Assembly: GCF_004339805.1 (NCBI RefSeq)
Contig: NZ_SLUI01000004.1
Span: 248,001-312,000, forward strand
Reading direction: 5' to 3'
Source of the DNA: Anaerospora hongkongensis
GTDB lineage: Bacteria; Bacillota; Negativicutes; Sporomusales; DSM-15969
Length of the DNA: 64,000 nucleotides
The position numbers and the translations under genes were made by a program. Below the pieces are notes generated by a model. It was not told the origin of the DNA. It made no database searches and saw nothing but the letters and a program-made list of their open reading frames with translations. Of this stretch, positions 28,047 through 36,135 are shown piece after piece. The first letter of the stretch is position 1. Every line of letters begins with the position of its first letter.

Positions 28047-28083
28047 AAGGCTTCTTTTTTTTGCAAACTGTACATGTACGTTA

Positions 28084-28115
28084 GAAACACCCACATTTGC
28101 TGGGTGTTTCTTATT
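28084..28115 (+). terminator. Intrinsic terminator after spo0F
   Basis: Perfect 10-pair stem GAAACACCCA / TGGGTGTTTC with loop CATTTGC, followed by TTATT. Confidence 0.85.
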
Positions 28116-28177
28116 GAGCGCAGAGGAAGGAATTTTCTAAAACGCTGGCGAAGTCTTTGTTACGAGGAGGGATATGG

Positions 28178-28813
28178 ATGGTTATCCGGACAGAAGCAAC
28201 GCTGGCCTTGTATTGTCCTCATTGCGGCAAATTGCATATGCACTCTTTTAACCGGTTTAACCTGCCAGGTGCGGCCAAACGGGAACTGGTGTGCAGCTGC
28301 GGTCAGATTCAGGCTGCCATTTCCAGTGTGGGTCGTCGCCAATATCTCTTGGATATCCCCTGTGTACTATGCGAAACTACTCATAAAGTATGTATAGATG
28401 CCCGGCGTTTTTGGCGCGCTGAAGCTGATAAATTATACTGTGCGGAAGAAAATATTGAGTTAGGTCTGTTTGGCCGCAGCCGTATAATTGAAAAAACATT
28501 TGCTGATCATAAAAACGAATTGGATCAATTACCGCGGGAAGCAGAATATGATGACGAACATATTGACAATCCTCAAGTGATGTTCGGCATTTTTAACCGC
28601 ATTCACGATATGGCTGAACAAGGGGATATTTCCTGCCGGTGTGGACAATTCGCAATTGATGCTGAAGTTTTGCCTAACTGTATTGAATTGACCTGCCGCC
28701 AATGTGGCAGCAGGCGTGTTGTTCCGGCATTGACAGATTCTGATCTTGAACAGGTGAAATCGTGGGAATTTATCCAATTGATCCCGCAGCGCCGGTCAAG
28801 GCATAAACAGTAG
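28178..28813 (+). CDS. Multi-zinc-ribbon protein of unknown function
   Basis: 211 residues with five cysteine pairs: CPHCG (about 13), CSCG (about 41), CVLC (about 62), CRCG (about 154) and CRQCG (about 175). These could form two zinc ribbons or more, one at each end, with a central acidic helical part (KNELDQLPREAEYDDEHIDNPQ). No family name recalled. Start at ATG 28178, six bases after GAGGAGGG; an earlier TTG precedes the site. It lies between spo0F and tal, so a sporulation link is possible but unsupported. Confidence 0.65.
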   Translation: MVIRTEATLALYCPHCGKLHMHSFNRFNLPGAAKRELVCSCGQIQAAISSVGRRQYLLDIPCVLCETTHKVCIDARRFWRAEADKLYCAEENIELGLFGRSRIIEKTFADHKNELDQLPREAEYDDEHIDNPQVMFGIFNRIHDMAEQGDISCRCGQFAIDAEVLPNCIELTCRQCGSRRVVPALTDSDLEQVKSWEFIQLIPQRRSRHKQ

Positions 28814-28867
28814 TACTGGACTTACGCAAAACAACATGTGGGAAATAAACCGCAGGAGGTTTTTGTT

Positions 28868-29512
28868 ATGAAATTTTTTATAGACACAGCCAATGTAGCT
28901 GAAATCAAGGAAGCTGCCGCATTAGGTTTTATAGCCGGGGTTACCACCAACCCTTCATTGATTGCGAAAGAAAAATTGGAGATTAAAGCGGTTATCAAAG
29001 AAATTGCGGAAGCTGTGCCCGGTCCGGTTAGTGCGGAAGTCATCAGCACTACCGTTGCCGATATGGTTCCCGAAGCCAGGGAACTGGTAAAACTAGGTGA
29101 AAACGTAGTCATTAAGGTTCCGCTTAATGCTGAAGGCTTAAAGACGGTTCATATCTTGTCTGCTGAAGGCATCAAGACGAATGTGACGCTGATTTTCTCA
29201 GCTAATCAGGCGCTGCTGGCCGCCCGGGCCGGAGCGACTTATGTCAGCCCCTTTGTTGGACGCCTCGATGATATCAGCTATGATGGAATAGCCTTGATCA
29301 AAGATATTGCCGATATTTTTGCGATACATGGTATTACTACCGAGATTATTGCAGCCAGCATCCGTCATCCGATGCATATCCACCAAGCTGCGCTGGCTGG
29401 ATCGCATATTGCGACGGTGCCTTACAAGGTATTGCTCCAGTCACTGAATCATCCGCTGACTGACGCAGGAATTAAACGATTCCTGGAAGATTGGAAAAAC
29501 GCTAATTTATAG
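28868..29512 (+). CDS. tal: Transaldolase / fructose-6-phosphate aldolase-like
   Basis: 214-residue small-type transaldolase. [16 protein letters not shown] and [12 protein letters not shown] open the TIM barrel; the Schiff-base lysine is in [14 protein letters not shown] (about residue 83). [29 protein letters not shown] follows, as in the Bacillus YwjH/Tal and E. coli FsaA group. It works in the non-oxidative pentose phosphate pathway or cleaves fructose 6-phosphate; the two activities cannot be told apart here. Start at ATG 28868 after AGGAGG. Confidence 0.92.
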   Translation: MKFFIDTANVAEIKEAAALGFIAGVTTNPSLIAKEKLEIKAVIKEIAEAVPGPVSAEVISTTVADMVPEARELVKLGENVVIKVPLNAEGLKTVHILSAEGIKTNVTLIFSANQALLAARAGATYVSPFVGRLDDISYDGIALIKDIADIFAIHGITTEIIAASIRHPMHIHQAALAGSHIATVPYKVLLQSLNHPLTDAGIKRFLEDWKNANL

Positions 29513-29678
29513 CCGCTGCTGGAAGCTCGGCAGGCATATCCCGTAAGGGAGGCAGTATCGCAGTTTTCTGCACCAATATGCAGGGGGCTGCGCCTTTGCT
29601 TGTTTTGCCAGTGCTGTTCTTTAGCTTAAGCCGCAAGGCTGTATATATTTATTTCAAATGTTGAGGAGCTGAATTGTT

Positions 29679-30641
29679 ATGGATCGCGAATTAGCGATGG
29701 AATTTGTTCGGGTTACCGAGGCTGCTGCAATTGCCAGCGGACGCTGGATGGGTAAAGGTGATAAGATTGCGGCCGATCAGGCGGCAGTAGATGCAATGAG
29801 ACAAGCCTTTGATGATGTATGTATCAGTGGCAAGGTTGTTATTGGCGAAGGGGAAATGGACGAGGCCCCAATGCTGTACATTGGCGAAGTGGTTGGCGCC
29901 GGCGGTGTAAAAGTGGATATAGCAGTTGACCCGCTGGAAGGCACCAATCTGGTTGCCAAAGGCCTGCCTGGAGCCATTGCCGTTTTGGCTATCGCTCCCA
30001 GAGGCGGCTTGCTGCATGCCCCGGATATGTATATGGATAAAATCGCGGTTGGCCCCAAGGCTGCCGGAAAAATTAACATTAATGCCCCTGTTATTGACAA
30101 TCTGACAGCTGTTGCCGGTGCTCTGGAGAGGTCTATTGAGGATTTAACGGTAGTTATTCTCGATCGTCCCCGTCATGCCGACATCATTAAGCAAGTCCGC
30201 GATGCCGGAGCCCGTATCAAACTGATCGCCGACGGTGACGTATCACCGGCTATCAATGCGGCTATTGAAGGAACAGGCGTACACATGCTGCTGGGAACAG
30301 GCGGCGCACCGGAAGGCGTAATTGCCGCTGCGGCAATGAAATGCCTTGGTGGAGATATGCAGGGCAGACTGGTGCCGGAAAGTGATGCCGACATCGAACG
30401 GGCCCGCTCCATGGGAATTACGGACATCAATAAAGTACTGACGATTGATGATTTGGTCAGCGGTGATGATGCGATTTTCGCTGCAACCGCCATTACCCAG
30501 GGTGATCTTCTTAATGGTGTGCGCTACTTTGGCGGCGGCGCCCGTACGCACTCCATCGTCATGCGCTATAAAACCGGTACGGTCCGTTTTGTTGACGCGA
30601 TTCACAAATACGAAAAGAAACCGATGCTGATTAAACGGTAA
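29679..30641 (+). CDS. glpX: Class II fructose-1,6-bisphosphatase
   Basis: 320-residue GlpX, hydrolysing fructose 1,6-bisphosphate in gluconeogenesis. Metal and substrate motifs: [47 protein letters not shown], and [20 protein letters not shown]. Ribosome site GAGGAG is ten bases before ATG 29679. The 166 bp before it carry no gene or clear signal. In Bacillus glpX follows tal and murAA, matching this order. Confidence 0.96.
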   Translation: MDRELAMEFVRVTEAAAIASGRWMGKGDKIAADQAAVDAMRQAFDDVCISGKVVIGEGEMDEAPMLYIGEVVGAGGVKVDIAVDPLEGTNLVAKGLPGAIAVLAIAPRGGLLHAPDMYMDKIAVGPKAAGKININAPVIDNLTAVAGALERSIEDLTVVILDRPRHADIIKQVRDAGARIKLIADGDVSPAINAAIEGTGVHMLLGTGGAPEGVIAAAAMKCLGGDMQGRLVPESDADIERARSMGITDINKVLTIDDLVSGDDAIFAATAITQGDLLNGVRYFGGGARTHSIVMRYKTGTVRFVDAIHKYEKKPMLIKR

Positions 30642-30653
30642 CAGAGTATAAGC

Positions 30654-30691
30654 CAGCCTGTATCACAGAACCTGTGATGCAGGCTGTTTTT
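30654..30691 (+). terminator. Intrinsic terminator after glpX
   Basis: Stem CAGCCTG-T-ATCACAG / CTGTGAT-G-CAGGCTG with a 3-nt loop, then TTTTT. It abuts the mobile element, whose left end begins about ten bases later. Confidence 0.9.
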
Positions 30692-30702
30692 ACAGAAGAA
30701 AT

Positions 30703-30750
30703 GATACAAGGGGACGGTTCTGCTGTGATACAAGGGGACGGTTCTGCTGT
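30703..30750 (+). repeat. REP-like palindrome, two tandem copies (left end)
   Basis: Two perfect 24-bp direct copies (30703-30726 and 30727-30750) starting GATACAAGGGGACGG. The second continues into ATCATT, completing the palindromic end. Confidence 0.85.
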
Positions 30751-30803
30751 ATCATTCGTAAGGAATAGAAGGAATAGACAAAATGGTAGTGAGGTGAGTG
30801 AAT

Positions 30804-31562
30804 ATGCCACGTCACGAACGTAAGAGGAGTAAGAGCGGGATTTACCATGTAATGCTGCGAGGAATTAATCGACAAATTTTATTTGAAGATGATGAAGATA
30901 AACAGAAATTTTTCGAAAAAATCAAACAGTACAAGGAAAAAAGCGGATACAAGATATTGGGATATTGCTTGATGGATAATCATGTTCATCTCCTGATCCA
31001 AGAAGGAAAAGAAGTGCTGGAAGTAGCAATGAAGCGTATCGGAGTTAGCTATGTGTACTGGTATAACTTGAAATATAAGCGGTCAGGGCATCTATTTCAA
31101 GATCGCTACAAAAGTGAGCCTGTTGAGGATGATGGATACTTATTGATGGTATTGAAATACATTCATCTGAATCCGTTGAAAGCAGGGCTGGTCTCTCAAG
31201 TAGGTGACTATAGCTGGAGTAGTTATCACGAATATAAGGGAAATCCTATGATTGTCGATAGTGACTTTGTATTAGGAATGTTCTGTAATGACCAGCAAAG
31301 ACTAATGCACTATTTAGCTGAAGATACCGAAGTGAGTGAAGGTTCCATATTAGATGTTACAGAATCAAGCAAGCTTCTGAATGAAGATGTCAAACAAATT
31401 ATAGAGAAGGCAATTGGTAATATGTCGCTTAGTGAATTACGAAATGCAGAAAAGAGTAGGCGGAATGAAATATTAAAAAAGCTAAAACAAGAGAATCAGT
31501 TATCCATAAGGCAGATTGCCAGAATAACTGGGTTGACTGTTAATATTGTAGCAAGAGCATAA
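30804..31562 (+). CDS. REP-associated tyrosine (Y1/HUH) transposase
   Basis: 252 residues of the IS200-like Y1 transposase superfamily. The metal-binding HUH motif is MDNHVHLLIQ (about residue 56), and the catalytic tyrosine is likely in VSYVYWYNLKYKRSGHLFQDRYKS (about 84-105). IYHVMLRGINRQ near the start and YIHLNPLKAGLV are typical of RAYT proteins. A C-terminal HTH (SIRQIARITGLTVNIV) is probably DNA-binding. RAYTs act on flanking palindromes and are usually domesticated, non-duplicating genes. It looks intact. Start ATG 30804 after GAGGTGA. Codon use is more A-rich than neighbouring genes, consistent with transfer. Confidence 0.9.
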   Translation: MPRHERKRSKSGIYHVMLRGINRQILFEDDEDKQKFFEKIKQYKEKSGYKILGYCLMDNHVHLLIQEGKEVLEVAMKRIGVSYVYWYNLKYKRSGHLFQDRYKSEPVEDDGYLLMVLKYIHLNPLKAGLVSQVGDYSWSSYHEYKGNPMIVDSDFVLGMFCNDQQRLMHYLAEDTEVSEGSILDVTESSKLLNEDVKQIIEKAIGNMSLSELRNAEKSRRNEILKKLKQENQLSIRQIARITGLTVNIVARA

Positions 31563-31594
31563 TGATACAGGAGAACCGTCCCCTTGTATCATCA
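31563..31594 (-). repeat. REP-like palindrome, inverted copy (right end)
   Basis: On the minus strand this reads ATGATACAAGGGGACGGTTC, then CTCCTGTATCATT. It differs from the left copy by one central base (CTCC for CTGC). Confidence 0.85.
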
Positions 31595-31626
31595 TAAAGA
31601 CCACTGCTTTTGGCAGTGGTCTTTAT
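31594..31626. terminator. Bidirectional terminator
   Basis: Perfect stem ATAAAGACCACTGC / GCAGTGGTCTTTAT with a 5-nt loop, between the transposase and the minus-strand hydrogenase-like gene, which it probably terminates. Confidence 0.85.
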
Positions 31627-31638
31627 GGTTCGCTAACT

Positions 31639-32769
31639 TTAAAATTTTCGGGTGAAGAATTTATTGTCCTCGATCAGGCTTTCCGGTGTGTCAAAGCCCA
31701 ACCGGTGCAGCAGTTCGATTACGTAGGGATTATCGATGGGAGTTGGGTAGATGGCTTTTTCGCCATAGGTGTTGACGTTATCTTTGGCAATATCTTTGTC
31801 CAGAATTGATTTGGGTCCGCCGACGCAGCCACCTACGCAGCCCATGCCTTCAAAGAAGTTGGCGTTTACCTGACCGGATACTAATTCGTTGACCATGGCT
31901 TTGCAGTTTACTACACCATCAGCCTGCCGCGTTTTAATGGCAATCTTCCGGTTAGGATTGAGGCGCTCGACTGTATTTTTTACGGCTTCACTGACACCGC
32001 CTACGCGGGCGTAGATTCGTCCTGCTTTGGAGGAGTTTTCTTTCTCATTGGCGGCAAAAAGGGTTAAATCTACGTTCAGCAAATCAAACAGCTCTTTGGT
32101 CTCCTGAAACGTCAGTACATGGTCGATGGCGCCTTTGATGTCAGGCTCTTTGGCTTCCGCTTTTTTGGCGACGCAGGGACCAATAAAAACGGTGAGGGCA
32201 TCAGGGTGAAGGATTTTTACCGTACGCCCTGCCGCGATCATCGGTGATACGGTTGCCGGTACATGGGGCATGAGGTCGCTGTAAATTTTGCGAATCATGG
32301 CAATCCACATGGGGCAGCAGCAGCTTGTTAGCTGATAGTCGCTTTCGGAATTAATGTTCTGATCAAATTCCAGCGCTTCTTTCAACGTCAAAATATCGGC
32401 AAAAACGGCAACTTCCACCATGCCGTCAAATCCCATTTGCTTAAAGGCGTTGCGCAGCATGCCAGGAGTAACTTCATCGCTGAACTGACCAATAAATGCT
32501 GGAGCAATTAATGCATACGCCAATTTCTTTTTGCCATGCAGCGATTCCATACAGGCCTGTACATCTTTGGAAATTTTTACACTATTCTCAGTTGCTTTGG
32601 TGACGCAGGCTTCCAAATTCCAGAATACCGGATGAATATCGGGAGTGAAGAGACAATTTAACTGGCTTTTATCAAAATCATCGAATAGATCTTTTACGGG
32701 TGCGCCGCTTTCGTTGGCTGACGCAGATGCTTCCTGGATTTTCTTGTGCAAATCTTTAAATGTTTCCAT
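31639..32769 (-). CDS. [FeFe]-hydrogenase-type H-cluster domain protein
   Basis: 376 residues corresponding to the C-terminal catalytic domain of [FeFe]-hydrogenases without any N-terminal ferredoxin-like domains. The three H-cluster motifs are recognisable but modified: LTSCCCPMWIAM (L1), IGPCVAKKAEAKEPDI (L2) and FFEGMGCVGGCVGGP (L3). All four cluster-ligating cysteines appear present. Lacking accessory FeS clusters and with divergent motifs, it resembles putative sensory or uncharacterised hydrogenase groups more than a respiratory or fermentative enzyme. No hydEFG maturases or redox partners are nearby. AAAGGAG is 11 bases before the ATG. Monocistronic. Confidence 0.78.
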   Translation of the reverse strand: METFKDLHKKIQEASASANESGAPVKDLFDDFDKSQLNCLFTPDIHPVFWNLEACVTKATENSVKISKDVQACMESLHGKKKLAYALIAPAFIGQFSDEVTPGMLRNAFKQMGFDGMVEVAVFADILTLKEALEFDQNINSESDYQLTSCCCPMWIAMIRKIYSDLMPHVPATVSPMIAAGRTVKILHPDALTVFIGPCVAKKAEAKEPDIKGAIDHVLTFQETKELFDLLNVDLTLFAANEKENSSKAGRIYARVGGVSEAVKNTVERLNPNRKIAIKTRQADGVVNCKAMVNELVSGQVNANFFEGMGCVGGCVGGPKSILDKDIAKDNVNTYGEKAIYPTPIDNPYVIELLHRLGFDTPESLIEDNKFFTRKF

Positions 32770-32948
32770 GTGTTTGACGGCTCCTTTTCTCTATATATGA
32801 TTAGCATTTCCAGGTGATTATCTCTTATTAGATTATCACAGTTATTTTAAAACAGAAAGCTATTCGGTTATTTTGTGAAGAGCAAAATGAAGAAATACCT
32901 CGATAAACCGGGTGGTTTCCCTTGAAGGAAAATCCGTTAACAACTGAC

Positions 32949-32976
32949 GTTAACCGTTTAATAATTTTTGGTTGAC
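32949..32976 (+). promoter_or_regulatory. BirA-type biotin operator
   Basis: GTTAACC (32949-32955), 14 bases, GGTTGAC (32970-32976): an inverted repeat with the spacing of BirA operators (consensus GTwAACC-N14-GGTTwAC). The right half overlaps the -35 box, so a bound biotin repressor would block transcription. An extra GTTAAC lies at 32936-32941. The downstream gene is a biotin transporter. Confidence 0.7.
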
Positions 32977-33000
32977 AATAGGGACGAGCCATTTTATAAT
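32972..33000 (+). promoter_or_regulatory. Promoter of the bioY operon
   Basis: Perfect consensus TTGACA (32972-32977), 17-bp spacer, TATAAT (32995-33000). The predicted transcript start is near 33007, leaving a 55-nt leader. Confidence 0.85.
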
Positions 33001-33062
33001 CAAATTCAGTTACAGCTTACAGTGTAGTGCTGAATATTGAGAAGAAACGGCAGGGGTTTATA

Positions 33063-33614
33063 GTGGGAGAAAAAAATAAAGTCGTCAATTTCGTTTATCC
33101 GGCCATGTTTGCCGCATTAATATCAGTGTTGGGGCTGATTTCGATACCGCTGCCTTTCAGTCCGGTTCCCGTTACAGGGCAGAGTTTGGGAGTCATGCTG
33201 GCAGGAAGCAGCTTGACTGTCCGACAGGCAGGCGCCAGTGTATTGACCTTTATTCTGCTTGGTGCGGTTGGGGTACCGGTATTTGCAGGTATGACCGGCG
33301 GACTGGGGATTGTGCTCGGGCCAAGAGGCGGCTATTTACTGGGGTACTTAGTGGGGGCCATAGTCATTGCGCTGCTAGTTAGGCAAAATAGCAGTTTCTG
33401 GCGGCTAATTGCAGCTAATCTGGTTGGCGGAATCCTGATTGTTTATTTGTTTGGTGTCACTTGGCTTAGTGCCGTTACCGGCATGGGACTGGAAAAAGCG
33501 GTTATGGCTGGTGCACTGCCTTTTATTCCTGGTGATTTGCTTAAAGTTTTTGCTACAGCCTTTATTGGTACGGCGGTGAATAAACGGTTAGGCAATCGGG
33601 AGGCGGCATTGTGA
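33063..33614 (+). CDS. bioY: Biotin transporter substrate-binding component BioY
   Basis: 183-residue integral membrane S-component of biotin ECF transporters. About six hydrophobic segments; the signature PLPFSPVPVTGQSLGVMLAGSSL (residues about 28-50) followed by GAVGVPVFAGMTGGLGIVLGPRGGYLLGY is diagnostic. BioY may work alone or with the shared ECF energising module, which is not in the window. Start is GTG 33063, six bases after AGGGG; upstream ATG-like starts have no site. The BirA-type operator and promoter upstream fit biotin repression. The thiolase gene overlaps its stop codon by four bases. Confidence 0.94.
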   Translation: MGEKNKVVNFVYPAMFAALISVLGLISIPLPFSPVPVTGQSLGVMLAGSSLTVRQAGASVLTFILLGAVGVPVFAGMTGGLGIVLGPRGGYLLGYLVGAIVIALLVRQNSSFWRLIAANLVGGILIVYLFGVTWLSAVTGMGLEKAVMAGALPFIPGDLLKVFATAFIGTAVNKRLGNREAAL

Positions 33615-34765
33615 GTAAGGTATATATTGCTGGTGGTGTCAGAACACCTATCGGTAAAACTGGCGGCATTCTAAAGGATTTCTTGCCTGAACAGCTGGCA
33701 GCTGCTGTTCTGAATGCAGTTATTACCAGAAATGGCTTAAGCCCAAATGCGGTGGATCAAGTTATATTGGGGAATGTCGTGGGCCCTGGCGGTAATATCG
33801 CCAGGGTTTCTGTGCTGGAAGCAGGGTGGCCTTATCATATTCCTGCCTTGACAGTGGATTTACAGTGCGGTTCGGGCTTAAGCGCGATTAATCTGGCAGC
33901 TGCTTTGATTCAGTCCGGTCAGGCGGATCTGGTAATCGCCGGAGGTGTTGAAAGTACCAGTCTGGCACCACGACGGCAGTTTCACGCTGCTGATCCGCGC
34001 TTTCAGGGAGAAACGGTATTTTATGAACAAGCACCGTTTTCGCCAGCTGCTATTGGCAATCCGGATACCGGTGAGGCTGCTGAAAATCTGGCCAGGCTAC
34101 TGGATATTTCCCGGCAGGAAATGGACGAGCTGGCACTGGAGAGCCACCGGAGAGCTGCACTGGCAAAAAAGCAAGGTATAGTAAATGATATGATTCTTCC
34201 GCTGGGTACTGAAGAAAAACAGATTAACGCTGATGAATGTATTCGTGAGAATATGCGGCTAAAATTACTGGAACGGATGCCGGCGGCTTTCTTGAGTGGC
34301 GGCAGGATCACAGCCGGCAATGCCTGTCTGAAGCATGATGGTGCGGCAGTAGTATTACTCTCCTCCGAGAAGGCGCTGGTAAAGTACGGTCTGCAGCCCC
34401 TGGCGGTTATGCTTGGCTCGGCAGCCTGCGGCCGGGATCCGAATACGTTTCCGCTAAGTCCGGTCGGGGCGATTCACAAGCTGCTGCGTCAGGCCGATTT
34501 GCCCCTGGCGGCAGTTGACCGGCTGGAGATCAATGAGGCTTTTGCGGTGAAGATTCTGGCCTGCTGCCGTGAGCTTGACTATAGCCTGGAACAGACGAAT
34601 ACGCTGGGGGGAGCCCTCGCTTACGGGCACCCCTATGGTGCTTCCGGAGCCATTATCCTGCTGCACCTGATTAAAGCTTTGCAGCAGGGCAAAGGGCAGC
34701 TGGGCATTGCCGCCATCGGTGCAGTCGGCGGTATGGGTGTTGCCAGCTTGATTGAAAGGTGTTGA
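33611..34765 (+). CDS. yhfS: Thiolase-family protein (YhfS-like), atypical active site
   Basis: 384 residues with the full thiolase fold. The acyl-accepting Cys86 is in LQCGSGLSAINLA, the histidine in GGALAYGHPYGASGA (about 340), and NEAFAVK is present. The third catalytic motif, normally CxGGG, reads AAIGAVGGMGVA: by alignment the second cysteine is replaced by Gly370. Such an enzyme may still form an acyl intermediate but would be impaired in classical thiolysis or Claisen condensation. GTG start overlaps bioY (GTGA). In Bacillus the BirA-regulated yhfU-yhfT-yhfS set pairs a BioY protein with a thiolase and an acyl-CoA ligase, the same combination as here; its biochemical role is unsettled. 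Confidence 0.82.
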   Translation: MSKVYIAGGVRTPIGKTGGILKDFLPEQLAAAVLNAVITRNGLSPNAVDQVILGNVVGPGGNIARVSVLEAGWPYHIPALTVDLQCGSGLSAINLAAALIQSGQADLVIAGGVESTSLAPRRQFHAADPRFQGETVFYEQAPFSPAAIGNPDTGEAAENLARLLDISRQEMDELALESHRRAALAKKQGIVNDMILPLGTEEKQINADECIRENMRLKLLERMPAAFLSGGRITAGNACLKHDGAAVVLLSSEKALVKYGLQPLAVMLGSAACGRDPNTFPLSPVGAIHKLLRQADLPLAAVDRLEINEAFAVKILACCRELDYSLEQTNTLGGALAYGHPYGASGAIILLHLIKALQQGKGQLGIAAIGAVGGMGVASLIERC

Positions 34766-34769
34766 CATT

Positions 34770-36092
34770 GTGCTTATTCATGACTTTCTTACCGCAGCCA
34801 ATAGCGACCAATGGGATAAGATCTGTCTAATTCATGGTGAAAGGCAGCTTACTTATGGAGAACTAAGAAATCGGACCGACCACTTGGCCCGCCGTCTAGC
34901 CGGGGGAATTGCACAAGGCGAAGCCGTATTGGTCCAACTGGCTGATCCGGTGGAGCAGCTGCTGTATTTTTTTGCAATAATCAAAGCAGGCGGTGCCTGC
35001 GTTCTTATCGATTCATCTGCAGGGGCTGATGTGGCGGCGGCGGTAAGGGAGCGTCATCAGTTACCGCATTTTATTGATGAGGCATTTCCTCTTCCTGCTA
35101 ACGATTCCGCTTTGCCGGAGATTCATCAGGAGGATATTTTTCTTGGTGCTTTCAGCTCAGGCAGCACCGGCAGTCCAAAGTTGATTTGGCGTGACCACCA
35201 GAGCTGGTGCAGGGCATTTCCGTCCCAGAACAGAATCTTCGGCTTAAGCGGCAGGGATACTCTTTACATCACCGGCTCGCTTGTCTATACGGGCAATCTC
35301 AACATCTGCCTGCAAATGCTGGCAGCAGGCGGTACGGTCACAATTGCAGCCGGACGCATGCCGCGCCGCTGGGTGCATGAGCTGATTAGCTGTCAGGCAA
35401 CCGCAATCTACATGGTGCCTGCCAACTACCGGCTGCTGCTGCAGGCAATGGATAGGCCGCTTTCTCATATTACAGCAGTTAGCAGTGCAGGTGCTAAACT
35501 GGATCCCCATACGGCAAGCCAAATGCTGCTGTTATTTCCTAAGGCCCGTATTATTGAATATTACGGGGCAAGTGAACTGGGCCATATCACTTACCAAACG
35601 GCGGCAGAGCTCATTGAGCACCCCGGTTCGGTCGGCAAAGCTTTTCCGGGTGTAACGATAACCGTTGAAGATGGGATTATCTGGGTAGAGAGCCCTTATT
35701 TGGCGCCACAGTACCGGCCTAAAGCATCGATTGGTGATTTAGGACAGCTGGACGACCAGGGATATTTATCGTTGCACGGCAGAATGCAAGGCATAATTAA
35801 CAGCGGCGGGGTTAAGGTAGTACCGGAACAGGTAGAAGCTGTATTGCTGCAATGTCCCGGGATTGCCGAAGCGGCAGTGGGCGGAATTGACGATCCGATT
35901 AGGGGGCAGCTGGTATGCGCCTGGCTGGTAAAGAACCGGCCTGAACTGAAAAACCGTGATGTTCTCGCTTTTTGCCGGGAAAGAATGTTTCCCCATTGCT
36001 GTCCCCGGAAAATCATTTTTATTGATGCTATGCCGCTTACGGCCAGCGGTAAGGTTGACAGGAAGCGCTTGCAAGAATATACGGCAGATTAA
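34770..36092 (+). CDS. yhfT: AMP-forming acyl-CoA/fatty-acid ligase (YhfT-like)
   Basis: 440 residues, ANL adenylating superfamily, somewhat shorter than typical 500-residue ligases. P-loop-like A3 motif FSSGSTGSPKL (about residue 125), YYGASELGHITY (A5), GDLGQLDDQGYLSLHGRMQGIINSGG (A7-A8) and the C-terminal catalytic lysine in LTASGKVDRKRLQ. All look intact. It likely activates a carboxylic acid as an adenylate and transfers it to CoA or an acyl carrier protein. Start is GTG 34770, eight bases after GAAAGGTG and four bases after the thiolase stop. The link to biotin supply (perhaps a pimelate-type or fatty-acid precursor) is inferred from the operon. Confidence 0.85.
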   Translation: MLIHDFLTAANSDQWDKICLIHGERQLTYGELRNRTDHLARRLAGGIAQGEAVLVQLADPVEQLLYFFAIIKAGGACVLIDSSAGADVAAAVRERHQLPHFIDEAFPLPANDSALPEIHQEDIFLGAFSSGSTGSPKLIWRDHQSWCRAFPSQNRIFGLSGRDTLYITGSLVYTGNLNICLQMLAAGGTVTIAAGRMPRRWVHELISCQATAIYMVPANYRLLLQAMDRPLSHITAVSSAGAKLDPHTASQMLLLFPKARIIEYYGASELGHITYQTAAELIEHPGSVGKAFPGVTITVEDGIIWVESPYLAPQYRPKASIGDLGQLDDQGYLSLHGRMQGIINSGGVKVVPEQVEAVLLQCPGIAEAAVGGIDDPIRGQLVCAWLVKNRPELKNRDVLAFCRERMFPHCCPRKIIFIDAMPLTASGKVDRKRLQEYTAD

Positions 36093-36135
36093 AAAATCGT
36101 TATGGACTTATCCATAGAAAGCATAAGGAGGTTGT

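Larger units (their letters stand above)
30701..31594 (+). mobile_element. REP-associated tyrosine transposase (RAYT) element
   Basis: A Y1-type transposase gene is bracketed by inverted copies of a roughly 30-bp sequence that begins ATGATACAAGGGGACGGTTC and ends TGTATCAT. Each copy is itself an imperfect palindrome, as in REP sequences. The left side has a perfect tandem duplication; the right copy starts immediately after the transposase stop codon. The element lies between two terminators and disrupts no gene. Confidence 0.75.
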
